This document shows positions 47,610-59,171 of a stretch of 64,000 nucleotides of DNA, in pieces (the stretch's first letter is position 1; each line of letters begins with the position of its first letter). A program made the position numbers and the translations under genes. The stretch spans positions 1 to 64,000 of the forward strand of contig JAANDG010000322.1 in NCBI GenBank assembly GCA_036852015.1, given 5' to 3'. The stretch comes from Pelodera strongyloides (taxonomy: Eukaryota; Nematoda; Chromadorea; Rhabditida; Rhabditidae). A model generated the notes under the pieces. It was given only the letters and a program-made list of their open reading frames with translations, was not told where the DNA came from and made no database searches.

Positions 47610-50600
47610 ATATCTATCTATATTCTATATCTCTAAATATCTATCTCTATCTATATATCTCATCTATCTATCTCTCTCTCGTTTCCAGTTTTTTTGGCTT
47701 GCCTTGTTTTTTTTCGCCACTTGTAATTAATTGACTATTTTGTTTTCAAGTGACTCTTTTACAATGAAATATTGGGCACTGCTGGAGATCATTAATAAAA
47801 GAAAAAATCGCACTAATGCCTCGCTGTGATTTACTGTAATTTGTAGTATGACTGTAGTAATTATAAATGCGGTAAAATTTGTGCAATAAAGACACAAGAT
47901 AACGTGGTGTAATACACAGCGCTTTGAATTTGAATTCTGAGGGACGGACAATTTATACTGTGCTTCTGAATAAAAGGCACATGTATTTTTTTAGGTCTCG
48001 ACCTCTCCCACCGACCGGGTGGTCTGTCTACGGTATCGGGAGTGTTCGCCCCGGTGGCACTGTCTATGTTCAGTATATTACTGTTCATGCGAATGGGTGA
48101 GTAGACTTGTACAATTAGAATAAAACTACAGTAATTGTGGGAATACAATTTTCAATGCCTAGCGTGATACATTTTCTATTATGATCAATGACTGGGGAAA
48201 ACTGCGGGAGTATTTCGTGCAAAGCAATGTATTTTTCGCAGTAGTGTTCCTGAAACCCTTCTCTTTCTTCATAATCAAATTCGACCTTGTTGCGTTCTCA
48301 ATACGGTCTCATGGTCTGCTGTAACCACATGTTTTGTTATATTCTAGCATACCGTTTCAGGATTCGTGGTCGGTCAACTCGGTTTCCTAATGACTTGTGT
48401 GCAATTGCTAATGGCCTATGCAATTGTCATGTTCACGGTTCTTTCGCTTTGTGCAATCTCATCGAATGGAGCCATTGAAGGAGGAGGAGTATACTGTGAG
48501 CATCATTTTTGGGTTCTTTTTCTGTAGTTAGGTGTAGAAATTTGTGAACATATCGTGGTTTATGTGTTTACGCCCTTCATGGATATTGGCTGGATATTAA
48601 TGCGAAATATCGACCGGTTTTTGATACGCATTGCGTACGCCTGCTTTCTTATTCAGCATATGCAAATGAGCAAAAATTAGAATGAAAACTAGACCCTAAT
48701 TAGACCCCACTTTGCATAAATGCATAGGAATGCAAGTACTTGAGATGCGTTTCCAAAACTGGCCGGTATTTCGCTTTAAACCATAGTGATATAAAAATTC
48801 TTCTAGGGAAAATATTGATGGATCTTGGATCTTCGGTATATGTCGTACTATAGAGTAAATTAGCACACCGCTTGATCGAAGCTTATATCATAAATGACCA
48901 CACCTCAAAATTGGGTAATTCAACCGGTCTATGCCTTTCTTTCCAGATATGATTTCCCGGTCTCTGGGTCCGGAATTTGGAGGTGCAATCGGAGTGTTAT
49001 TCTTCGTGGCAAATGTCTTCAGTTGTGCACTTTATATTTCTGGATTCACGGAAGCACTGCTAAATAACCTCGGAAATGGAGGTAAGTGTATTTTAATGTA
49101 AAACAAATTGTGTTAGTTTCAGAAAATGATGTGTGTAGTAGTGTAGTAACTTTAGCGTATGCTTGTCAATTAATGAACTTACTGTGGCAACTAATAACTC
49201 CAACTGCAACAAGTGTCTCAAGCAGTAACGACGATGGGTGCATTATATCGAGTATTATTTGATAATCAGTACTTTTTTAGAATTTCCGGACAGTCCCGGG
49301 TGGAAATTCGTCTACAGTGTTCTGGTGTCTGTTGTACTTCTCGCGCTCTCCCTATTAGGAGCTGGTGGGCTTATTTTTTTCTTTTAATGTATTAACAAAA
49401 AAATTTAAAAATTTTGTAACCAATAAATCTCTTTTTATTGCGTCATAATTTCATGAGGTTCAGAGTCTCGTAGAGGCCCTATTTATGTTGACAAAAATAT
49501 TATATTAAATATTTAGGCCTATTCGCCAAGACCGCTCTGATCACGTTTATTGTGATTAGTGTGTGTTATTCAACATTCATTTTCACTGTTATTGCATCCG
49601 GAGAGAAGAATATCACCATTCCCAAAGCGAATACACATGCTTATATGGTGAGTATTAAGTCTCATTTTTTTGACATAATTATTGACTTTATTGACTTACT
49701 GACGATAATGAATTTGTAGCAATTACAAAAATTACTAAAACGTTTTCATTATCATTAGTCGTTGAATATAACGTAACCTTTTCTCCTACCTATACTGTAG
49801 CAACTAGCAACACCCAGAGAACTTACTGTTTTGCTCGACGTGTTAGTATTGTAATGTTCTGCTTCTGGTTGGTTACATACTAAACTAAACTCTGCTAGTC
49901 CACTAAGTGAATAATCGTAGCTGGTTTAAAGCGAAATGCTAGCCTCTTTGGAAAATTTGCATATGATAAGAAAATCCTATGTATCCTATGCTAATTTTGT
50001 ACGGTCGTCCACGGCAATCGTACAAAATTAGCATAGGATACATAGGATTTGCTTATCATATGCAAATTTTCCAAAGAGGCTAGCATTTCGCTTTAAATTG
50101 AGAAAGTGAAACGTATTGTTTTAGGTGCACGAAAATATATCAGATCCGGAGTCACCACTTGTTCCCGATTATAACCAAACCATTGAGGGCATTTATACTG
50201 GATTCCGGTACTTTTTACGACTATTTCATTTGCGCTTTTGCTATTTTCGTTTTTTTTCTAATAGTAACGACGGTTCACTCTTTTAAACATTGATGTCTTA
50301 CTGTAGCTGAGGATTATATCGCCTTTGTCAAATTCCGATTTAATTATCTACAGTAGCATTGTGAAAGTGATCTTCTATGTTGTATAATAAAAAAATAAAA
50401 TAAAAAATATGTAGTGCAATTATTTATGTGTTTTCTTTAGGTTTAAAACCCTTGGCGAGAACTTGATGTCCAATTACACGGCCGATTACACAACAGACAA
50501 AGAAGTGGATTTCGCACTGATGTTTGCGATCATTTTCTCGGGTGTTACTGGTCAGTTTTGATTGATTATGTTTATCCGTGGCACTATGCATAGTTCTGCG

Positions 50601-53600
50601 TTCTGCGTAGTCCATGTTGTAGCATGCTATAGTAGCAAACAAACTCTTGACTAGGTGATGGAAACGAGAAGCTGTAATTTTAATACACGAAATAAATTTT
50701 AATTGAGAGAAGGCGAGCATGTTGATTGTGAGGCGAAGAAAGTGAGACTGTCGCCATAGTGTCATTTTAAATAAATATGGTACAATAAATATGGTATCTT
50801 TATTATAAGTAAACAATCAGAATCTATCCAGGTCTTATGGCCGGCGCAAATATGTCGGGAGAACTTGCCCGTCCCAGTGTATCCATCCCACGGGGAACAG
50901 TTCAAGTAAATATTTATTTTCCTTTTTTATATGTTTTTAATTGTTTCCTTGACGCACAGAAAAATGAGAAATAAGTCTTAAAATAATGCCACTAGTTGTA
51001 TGTTGTAGATATTCCCAAGTTTTTTCTGCTCAACAATAATATTTTACACGGCAATATTTTTCAGGCTGTTCTGACAACTCTTCTCATCTACATTTTCACT
51101 GCATTAATTATGGCTTCCACGTGCAGTCGCTACTTATTGCAGAACGATTATACGGTATGTGATGAATCTCGTTTTTTTCATTATCCATGAATGAATTATT
51201 CATTTATTAATTATTTTATCTAATCATTAGGGCGAGGGGTCAAGAAGCAGATCTCTATCACGTGGGAAGTCGCGTCTACAATATTCATTAGTTACTATTG
51301 TCACTGTCTTAGTTGTAGTCCACTCGAGAGTATGCGTAACGTACAAACATACAAACATACAAACAAACTTTTCTCCAGGTGATGTTGGACGTGAATGTGA
51401 GTCGTTGGTTCATTCTGGTCGGAATCTTCTCCACAACTCTCTTTTCTTCGATGAGCAACCTTATAGGAAGCAGTCGAGTTTTGAATAGATTGAGTCAGGT
51501 AAGAAAACTTTAGATTTATTCATTTCATTTTGGTTTAGTTTTCGAAACGATTCATCAACCCACTCTTCCTTGTTCTAAGACTCACTACCTACACCTGATT
51601 CTTAAAAATATTCTTTATCTTGTACCTTACGACTAAATTAAGAACTAAAGATTCTTGAACAATAACCATTTGCACATTGGACATTTGCGTAAACGAGGTG
51701 GCCTATTGTTTTCAGTGGTTGCCTTTTGCCTCTCTCCAATTCAGCTTCCTTATGCTGATTCGAGTAATTTGCATAATTGCTCTGCTAATTACTGTAATTG
51801 TTAAGGACAAACTGTTCGGTATCATCCTTCGTCCGGCTTCTATTGAAGTCGGGGATAGGAATCCCGTTGTATCAGTGGTCCTTACTTGGATTTGCGTTGT
51901 GGTCAGTTATTGATATTGATTTACTAATTTTTTATTCTTCTATTCATTTATTTATTGATCGTTGTATTTAATTTATTTATTAATGCATTCATTTGATGTG
52001 CGGTGTTAGTAATACATTTGATGTAGCAATATTGTGAACAAATTTTTTTTGCCGTAGAATTTGTATCCAAATTGCTTACTATCTTACCGTAGTATTAGTA
52101 TTTTTTGTAGTTAATTACCACGGAGAACCTTCTTTGGTATGTTTCGATTTAATTTTTGGTTCATAAATCAATAAATCGATAAACCGATTCCAGCTTGTCC
52201 TATCGATCGGTGCAATGAACAAAATCGCCAAGTTAACATCCGTCTTCTTTCTTCTGTCTTATATGGGAGTCAATATTGCAACTCTGGCCTTGGAACTGAC
52301 CTCCGCGCCGAATTTCAGGTATTTTCCAAGACTTACAAACTACGTGTTTCAGCATTATATGAAACATGATTTTTTTACAGGCAACTTAATTTTTCTTGAT
52401 ATGTATCAAATTTGTTTCTTTATGTTTTTACTACTACTTTTTACTGCTGTTTTTACTACTACAGTCACTGAAGTTGCTTATAATACAAAACATCTACGCG
52501 TGTGCGTAAAATCTTCTTTTAATTGTACTTCGGTGTATAGTTGTTATGACTATGTGTAGTATGAAATTGATCTCAATATACTTAATAATTTATTCCAGGC
52601 CTTCATTCAAGTATTTCTCCTGGCAGACCTGTGCTTTGGGAGTCCTTTCAACAGCCACAATGATGTTAGTCGTGGACTCCGCCATGAGTGCCCTCGCCGT
52701 CGTGGTGAGTATTCTAGCGTACAATACAGTTTGTAAGTAAATGTTAATATCATGGGTTTCTGAAGTCACTGGGGAAAAATTTTACTGTATCATTACAGTA
52801 GCCTTGGCGAAGTGCGAAGTACAGTAACAGAACGTTTAAAGCGAAATACCTGCCGGTTTTTGAAACACATCGAGTACACCAGCATTCTTATGCAGCTTAT
52901 TCAAACAGAATAAAAAATCGAGCTGAATTCGAGCAACTTAGCATAAATACGTGAGAATTCAGTTGCCCACGATGCGCTTGAGAAACCGGCCGGTATTTCG
53001 CTTTAAGACTTAGTTTATCTTGCAATAAGTTGACAAAATATTCTCCTTTTTAGGTTCTTCTAATGCTGATTATGATCCTCCATTATCAAGCGCCAGTCGG
53101 TTCCTGGGGTTCTATCTCACAGGTGATAATTAATACAATAATTATTCACAATCTCAGTTTTCACTGCGATTCGTAAGCACATAAGTATACTGGTTCTGTC
53201 ATTTAGTGATTGCCTTACGATGTCTGTTTGCTAATTGTGAGGTGTAATTTACTAATTCGCCGATGTATTGATAATTGTCAAAACAAAGAAACAAGTTATC
53301 TGGTAATACTTTGTTTATTGGCGAATAAGCCTGACAGGCTGACTGATCTGACAATGATAGCAATGTCAGTGCATCATCGTTCATTATTTAGGCATTGATC
53401 TACCATCAAGTGCGTAAATACCTCCTTCTTCTCGACGTAAGAAAGGAACATGTCAAGTTTGTTCTACTTTTTCATATTAAATTCTCTTATTCCCAAAAAT
53501 ATGTATAAGGAAGTTGAATAATTTATTTTAAAGCGAACTACCGGCCGGTTTTTGAAACACATCGTGGATAACTGAATTCTTACTTATGCTAGTTAATCGA

Positions 53601-56600
53601 ATTTAGCTCGATTTTTTATTCTAATTTATGTTCATTTGCATAAGCTGCATAAGAATGCCGGTGTACTCGTTATGTTTCAAAAACCGACCGGTATTACGCT
53701 TTAATGTGTGAATTTAGTTCACCTATGAGGAGAAACACCTGTAATTTTAAACAAAATACCGTACAAATGCCTCATTTAGATATTGGCGTCCTCAGATTCT
53801 TCTTTTGGTTTCCCGGCCTGCGTCAGCATGCCAGCTGATGGACTTTGTCAACGATTTGAAGAAAAGTGGTGAGTATTGAAACCTTTTTTTGGTGTACTGT
53901 AATTGTATGTTAATTAGCTTGTATGGACTAACAGAGGGTTGCGTGTGAACATTGTAATTGTGATTACTGAACATTTCATAATACTCACAGCTCAACAGCG
54001 GTACCGCACTGCAAATGACACGTGGTTTGTTAAATGTATGTTGAACAACCAAAGCTACATGCATTATATGTAAATTTCGGTGCCTTTCTGTGCATTTCGG
54101 GCACTTTTCAGGCATTTTATAGGGGTGCAGTTGTCGAACAAACTTTTCAAAAACGACACGTCATCTCGCTTTATAATTTGACTTTGCACTTCTAAAATGT
54201 GTCAATTTTAGGTCTTTACGTGGTCGGCCATGTCCGTAAAGGTGCTATGGATGCCCAAGAGTCTATGGATCCCCTACAACAAGTGAGTTAAAGAATTAAT
54301 TATATTATTAACTGAATTAGTTCCTGTAACTTCATTTGTAGTTCTGTTCTAAATTGCTAGTGGTTATATACTAGTACAACACTAGCATCAATTTAGTGAA
54401 CATCTTTTAGGAGATATTTTATGTCACTTTGTCTAAACCTGTGCTTTCCAGGTCTTCCCCTATTGGTTATCTCTGGTCGATTACTTAAAGTTGAAGGCTT
54501 TTGTTGAATTGACAATTGCGAGCAGTGTACGACTGGGAATACAACAGGTAATGCAAATATTTTTTGGACATTATATGCATCCTTCGTTATTTCGGTATGT
54601 TGCCTTAGTTAGACGCTTACTATTGTAGAACTCAGCTTGCGGCCGCCCGCCGCTAGCCATTCTATTAATGTATTATGTGTATGTAGGTGTGCTGTAGTTG
54701 TTCAAAGATACACAGAGAATATAGCCATTACACTTTATCCTTGGACCATGGCCAAGAGCTGACGCTCTTGGTCAATGCACACACACAACTGATGTTAGTA
54801 GGAGTATGTGTTAGTAAACAACATAAGATAGTGAGAAGTGCAATATATCTAAGAATAGAGAGCGTCTAACTATAAAAATAACACACACACCACACACCTA
54901 AGTACATAGTAATTAATCACTTGCAACTTCTCCTCACTTACACCATTACCAAAGTATTATCACTGTCACAGTGTCATTCAGTGAGACACATTTTGTGACG
55001 AATGTTCACACCTGATTATGGTGTCGATATTTGCACGATATGAGAAGTCATCATAGATCTTGTCATTATAATAATTCTTTTTCAGTTGATGCGTCTCTCA
55101 GGTCTCGGAGCGATGAAACCCAACACAATAGTGCTCGGCTTCCACGAGGAAAGACCCCGAGAATCATCATTGCAGGTTGGACTTATTGCCTAATTTTACG
55201 GTATCTTGGAGATCCGTACTCATTAGAGTTGCGCCGGTCTCAATAATACTAAATAATTAAAAACGCCTTATAATTTAAAATGTTTGCAACAAGTGATAAT
55301 TAAGATTAATGATCAGTTGAAAGCCAACTCTTCCCAATTGATACTGTGTGGAACAGTAGCCCAAAGCTTAGCATCATGATGTTGCTTCCGCTGTCGACGT
55401 AAGAATCATGATCACCATTTCCGTATTCCAGGAACAACAACTCCTAAAAGATCTTCGCTATTCGAAGATCGATCGTGCCGCCGTGGTCGAATACTTCACT
55501 GCAGGAGATTATCTGCCGACGGTTGGTTTATTTATATATTTTTTCCATTTTATATTTATTATTATTAATCAACAGTACGCTACACACTAGATGAAACGGA
55601 AATAAGTAAGTCGGGTAGATGCGCCGCATGAGGCAACCCGCCCCTCTGTGTGTAACCCGGAGCTAGGGACAATCAGTATTGGTTGCGTGAAAAAGTGTGC
55701 GTGTAGCTCAACCGGTGAGTGCTGCTAGCCATGCAAGGGACGCGGGTTCGAATCTGCTCCACGCCAAGTTTTTTCACAATAGACCAGATTGTTGCCTAGG
55801 AGCCATGAGAGCTAGGTAATAATAATTATAACCGTTTCAGGAGTTGAACGGTAATATGGAGCGAATCACCAGTACGGACTACGTCAATGTTCTGAAAGGT
55901 AAGTCCTATCGGCTAATTAGCGACATCTCATTGGGGCTTATTTTCACATGGGAAGATCCTCTAGTTTGGTAATACATATATTTCTCGTTTCATCTGAGAA
56001 GCTAATCTGTTTATGTTTCAGACGTTCTCCATATGACTAAGAATCTCTGTGTCGCGCGTCATTTTGACAAATTAGACAAAGAAGCACTGGAAAGAGGCTG
56101 GAACGGACAGAAAAGGTTCGTTTTTGCTTCGGTCATTTATTTGGGAAGACTATTTACAAATCGACAAATATTTGTATTAAAAAACAAATACGAGTGCTGG
56201 CTAGGTGAACCTTTCCAATGAACTTTAGAAATCTAAAACATTTAATTTCCAGGTTTATCGACGTTTGGCCAGTCGACCTTCAGAAACCTGGTGAGACAGG
56301 TCTAGGCTGGGATAATAGGTAAGAATACATTTTGTTTATAGATATACTTGGAACCTTGAGTGTTGAAGTATAACATTGTGTCGTTGGATTCCGTTCCTTC
56401 TACTTCTAGCGGCCTGGCGCAAAGGTTGCGCTTATAGTCGTCTCTGATTAGCTCTTGTTATCAACTAGAAACTAGACGAAATCTACAAAACACGAAGCAA
56501 AGAATGAAAAAATGAGCAATTTAGGCAATACAGTATATTTCCAGTTCTCTGTTCCTCCTCCAAATTGCGTGTATTCTCTCAATGTCTAGTCGATGGAGAT

Positions 56601-58260
56601 CAATTGCCCGATTGAGGGTCTTTATCTGCGTCAACTCATTACAGGTATGAAAATTGGATATGATTTTAATTAACGTTGATAATTCGATATTGTTATAACT
56701 AATTGTGCGCTTAAAAGCTTAGCGCTCGAGTGGCTCACATGTGGCCCATATGCCTTTCGTTTAAGAAGTGCGCCATGCTTTCGCCGCGCCTCGATTTTGT
56801 CGTACGTGCGCATGTAACCACACAGTTCTACGAGCGTATAAACTTTATTTTAGGATATGCACAGACGAGAGCGACAACTGAAAATGATGCTCGACGCACT
56901 CCGAATTAAGGTTTGTACGATAAATTTGCCTGTCTCTAATCAGTGTGTTCGAGCTTTTTTTTCAGAGACACTCGTCACGTCTCCATACACATTTGGCGTT
57001 CCTCTCAATTTGGCAGCTAGGGCTTAGTTTGTCAATCTGCAGATTAAATTATGAAGAAACGTTTTCAATCTGAAGATTCTTATTTCTCCAGGCTGAATCA
57101 ATTGTGGTTCCGTGGGATCATGTTGTTTGTCATTTCCAACCAGGAGGAGCACCTCAAAGTGGGGAACAAACACACGCGAGGTGGGACACTATTCACTTCA
57201 GAGATAATCTTATTATAATATAAAGGGGAAGAGTTTGAGGCCGAGTGATTTTATTTGTGATTACGACCACAACTAACGTTTCTACGTTTCAGACATTTGG
57301 TATAAGTAGGCAACTGTCCGTACATTTCCAAAATAAGCGCAATGTAATCACATAACATAACATACACGTTGAAATATACGCTTCAGACGTTTCATATAAA
57401 TATATGCGCTGTTCGAAGTAGCGTTTGCAAAGTATTTGTAGTCGCCTCAGGGGGCGATAGCCGTCCGGTGAAGTTATATAATAGTTGTAAGCAATTAGAC
57501 AGAAGGAGTTAATGTAGCTCCGCAACATCACAATTATTAGCTCAACTAAGTGTGCGTGTTCTTTGCGGAGGAAAATTTGAATCTGTAAATTGTGTTTGGT
57601 CGTTTGGTGGAAGTGAAAAGTATTTGGTATATTTGTTTCTGTTCCACACTGGTAGTTATTCTGTACATTACCTTAATTACATAAATAGTTCAAATTCACC
57701 AATTGCAGGCCTTCTGTGGAGTTACCGTCTCCTTATGTGACCGCGTTCAATGACATGATAAAGCGATATTCGGCAGAGGCAGCTTTATGCTTTTTGAACC
57801 TTCCGTTGCCCCCACATAATGCAGAATTGGACGCTGAACGGTATGTTAATTTTTCTCCGGTTGTTGCTTCAAAATGTATCGTTTAATTATTTAAGTTCTC
57901 CGCGAAGAAACAGTGTGTCAAATTCGGTGTCCAAGTTCTAACAATAAGGATTGTTGTGCAAAAATAGCAAGATTATGAATATTTTAATTCCGCGACAGTA
58001 TCTCCATCCAATTTTGAGACTTCATGAAAAGCAAATCGAGTAACAAAAAGCAGAAAATCTCGATAGAAAAAATTAAGGCCCATAGTCAGCGTTGAAAATC
58101 AATGGGTTTCGCATGTAACTGAAAAGTGCAAGTATATATTCAAATAAAATATTTATTTGTCTTATTCAGGTACTTGACTTGTGTACGACAACTAACTGAT
58201 GCCCTCCCTCCTACTCTTCTCGTACATGGAGTTTCGTCTGTAATTAGCACAGCATTATAA
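46414..58260 (+). CDS. SLC12A9: SLC12A9-type cation-chloride cotransporter family protein
   Basis: Thirty exons with consistent phase, 935 residues: 46414-46516, 47274-47330, 47995-48096, 48361-48495, 48947-49081, 49281-49364, 49517-49647, 50125-50207, 50441-50550, 50832-50905, 51065-51154, 51379-51498, 51806-51901, 52194-52318, 52599-52704, 53054-53122, 53392-53456, 53780-53868, 54212-54282, 54452-54547, 55086-55175, 55432-55521, 55841-55898, 56022-56115, 56253-56318, 56545-56644, 56854-56910, 57092-57180, 57709-57840, 58170-58260. It matches the family from the first membrane span ([16 protein letters not shown], about residues 68-83) through [31 protein letters not shown] (314-325), and [14 protein letters not shown] to the cytoplasmic [18 protein letters not shown] and the end [12 protein letters not shown]. 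The length is close to the human protein (about 914). It is a multi-span membrane protein with a long C-terminal cytoplasmic domain. Family members are called CIP1 in mammals, and transport activity is poorly defined. Exon 13 uses an unusual acceptor (TTAAG). The first exon may be one of two alternatives (see 42006-43356). Many introns are enlarged by MITEs. Confidence 0.93.
47514..47640. repeat. TA microsatellite
   Basis: Long TATATA run broken once, then TATCTATCTA, in the intron between exons 47274-47330 and 47995-48096. Confidence 0.95.
48597..48779. mobile_element. MITE family A copy in SLC12A9 intron
   Basis: TTAATGCGAAATATCGACCG at left, CTGGCCGGTATTTCGCTTTA at right, GTTTTTGATACGCATTGCGT inside; has TATGCAAATGAG. 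About 183 bp, bounded by TTAA. Confidence 0.88.
49926..50096. mobile_element. Near-perfect hairpin MITE with family A ends
   Basis: Left arm from TTAAAGCGAAATGCTAGCCT, right arm to AGGCTAGCATTTCGCTTTAA. The two arms (about 80 bp each) are almost exact reverse complements around a short GTCGTCCACGG loop. The ends match family A but the interior does not. It fills a SLC12A9 intron, 28 bp before exon 50125. Confidence 0.92.
52836..53006. mobile_element. MITE family A copy in SLC12A9 intron
   Basis: TTAAAGCGAAATACCTGCCG left end, CCGGCCGGTATTTCGCTTTA right end, exactly bounded by TTAA, 171 bp. The interior has CATTCTTATGCAGCTTATTC and AGCATAAATACGTGAGAATT. Confidence 0.92.
53528..53704. mobile_element. 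MITE family A copy in SLC12A9 intron, inverted
   Basis: TTAAAGCGAACTACCGGCCG left end and CCGACCGGTATTACGCTTTA right end. The interior runs in the opposite direction to the copy at 52836 (TTCATTTGCATAAGCTGCAT). Bounded by TTAA. Confidence 0.9.
53998..54173. mobile_element. Diverged family A-like element in SLC12A9 intron
   Basis: Left part GCAAATGACACGTGGTTTGT and right part TTTTCAAAAACGACACGTCA then CTCGCTTTA. It resembles the variant at 22904-23035. Boundaries are approximate. Confidence 0.55.
55690..55785 (+). mobile_element. tRNA-like sequence in SLC12A9 intron
   Basis: Has an A-box-like TAGCTCAACCGG and a B-box-like GGGTTCGAATC at tRNA-like spacing, ending CCACGCCA. The T stem and acceptor stem do not pair well, so it is unlikely to be a working tRNA. 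Flanks GTGAAAAAGTG and AAGTTTTTTCAC form an inverted repeat. Probably a tRNA pseudogene or SINE head. Confidence 0.45.
57425..57515 (-). repeat. Dispersed repeat copy 2
   Basis: On the minus strand it reads GGACGGCTATCGCCCCCTGA with ACTCCTTCTGTCTA upstream, matching the order of blocks at 26715-26790. It lies in the SLC12A9 intron 57181-57708. Confidence 0.6.
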
Positions 58261-59171
58261 AAAAGAGCTTGATATTAAATAGGCTGCCGTATTACGTGTA
58301 GCTCGTAGTTCGTACGTTCGTAGTCTACGCTGTTCCCAAAATTTTGTTACTTCTACCGTAGTTTGGAAGTACTTAGACTATGAACTACAAAGGCTGCCTG
58401 CGATATTTTTTACGAGAAGTTAGCTACGTGAGTGGAGAAACACTATAATATATAAGTCCAGCAGAAGGTGCTTAGTTTATAAGATTTCAATAAAAACGCT
58501 AAAGACTAAGTTATTTTGTAAATACTCGGCTTCTACGAGAACATCATCTGATAAATTAAATTATTGATTGTTTTGCGGAATATTTCAAGTTTTGACCACG
58601 CACAGTAAGTTATTTGTCGTTTTCCGCAACTTTCTTGTAGCTTTAGAAATATTCAATTTTTTTCTAAATTCAAATAAGTGCCTAAGTTGGCACATTTTTT
58701 TTGTATATCGGGTACCACTTATTTTTCTATTTAATTCTTAATTATATGTGAGTCCCTTACTGTAAAAACCCTAAGGTGCTTCATTTTTAATTTATTTTAG
58801 AATTTTGAATGTTTATTCAATGTTTGCATTATATTTACAATGAAGATATAAGCTGTGATTGTCTTGATTACGTTGTTTACTTAAATTCGAATAAAAAATG
58901 TTAAATGAGGTACTGTAGTGAAATTGGTCAAACTATAAATACATTACAAGCAAAGGTTTCAGAAATAATATTTATGTACAAAATTTTTTTATAATTTATG
59001 CGCTTCAGGGCATTGAGTATGATTGGTCTGATGAAACGTTGAAGTTGAATGAAAAAAAAGCAATCAAAGTAAACGGCTCTAAAAAGCATCAAAACTTTGG
59101 TACCTGCAGGCTACTTTCTTATGCCTTCTTTCCTACTTTCGTAATAAATATACATATGACCTCTATCAAAA
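58261..59171. other. Convergent intergenic region, SLC12A9 to DHRS1
   Basis: Holds the 3' ends of two genes read toward each other. An imperfect inverted repeat lies at about 58285-58405 (TAGTTCGTACGTTCGTAGTC region versus GACTATGAACTACAAAG). No exon seen. Confidence 0.6.
58489..58494 (+). terminator. Polyadenylation signal AATAAA
   Basis: AATAAA 229 bp after the SLC12A9 stop, in TTTCAATAAAAACG. A plausible 3' end signal for that gene. Confidence 0.45.

Noticed and set aside
51677..51805. Hydrophobic reading frame before SLC12A9 exon 51806 taken as part of the exon
   Set aside because: It is open, but family alignment runs directly from NRLSQ to DKLFG; adding 30 or more residues would insert an extra segment. 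The TTAAG acceptor at 51801-51805 keeps phase.
55690..55785. Functional tRNA gene
   Set aside because: A and B boxes are present but the T stem, anticodon stem and acceptor stem have several mismatches.
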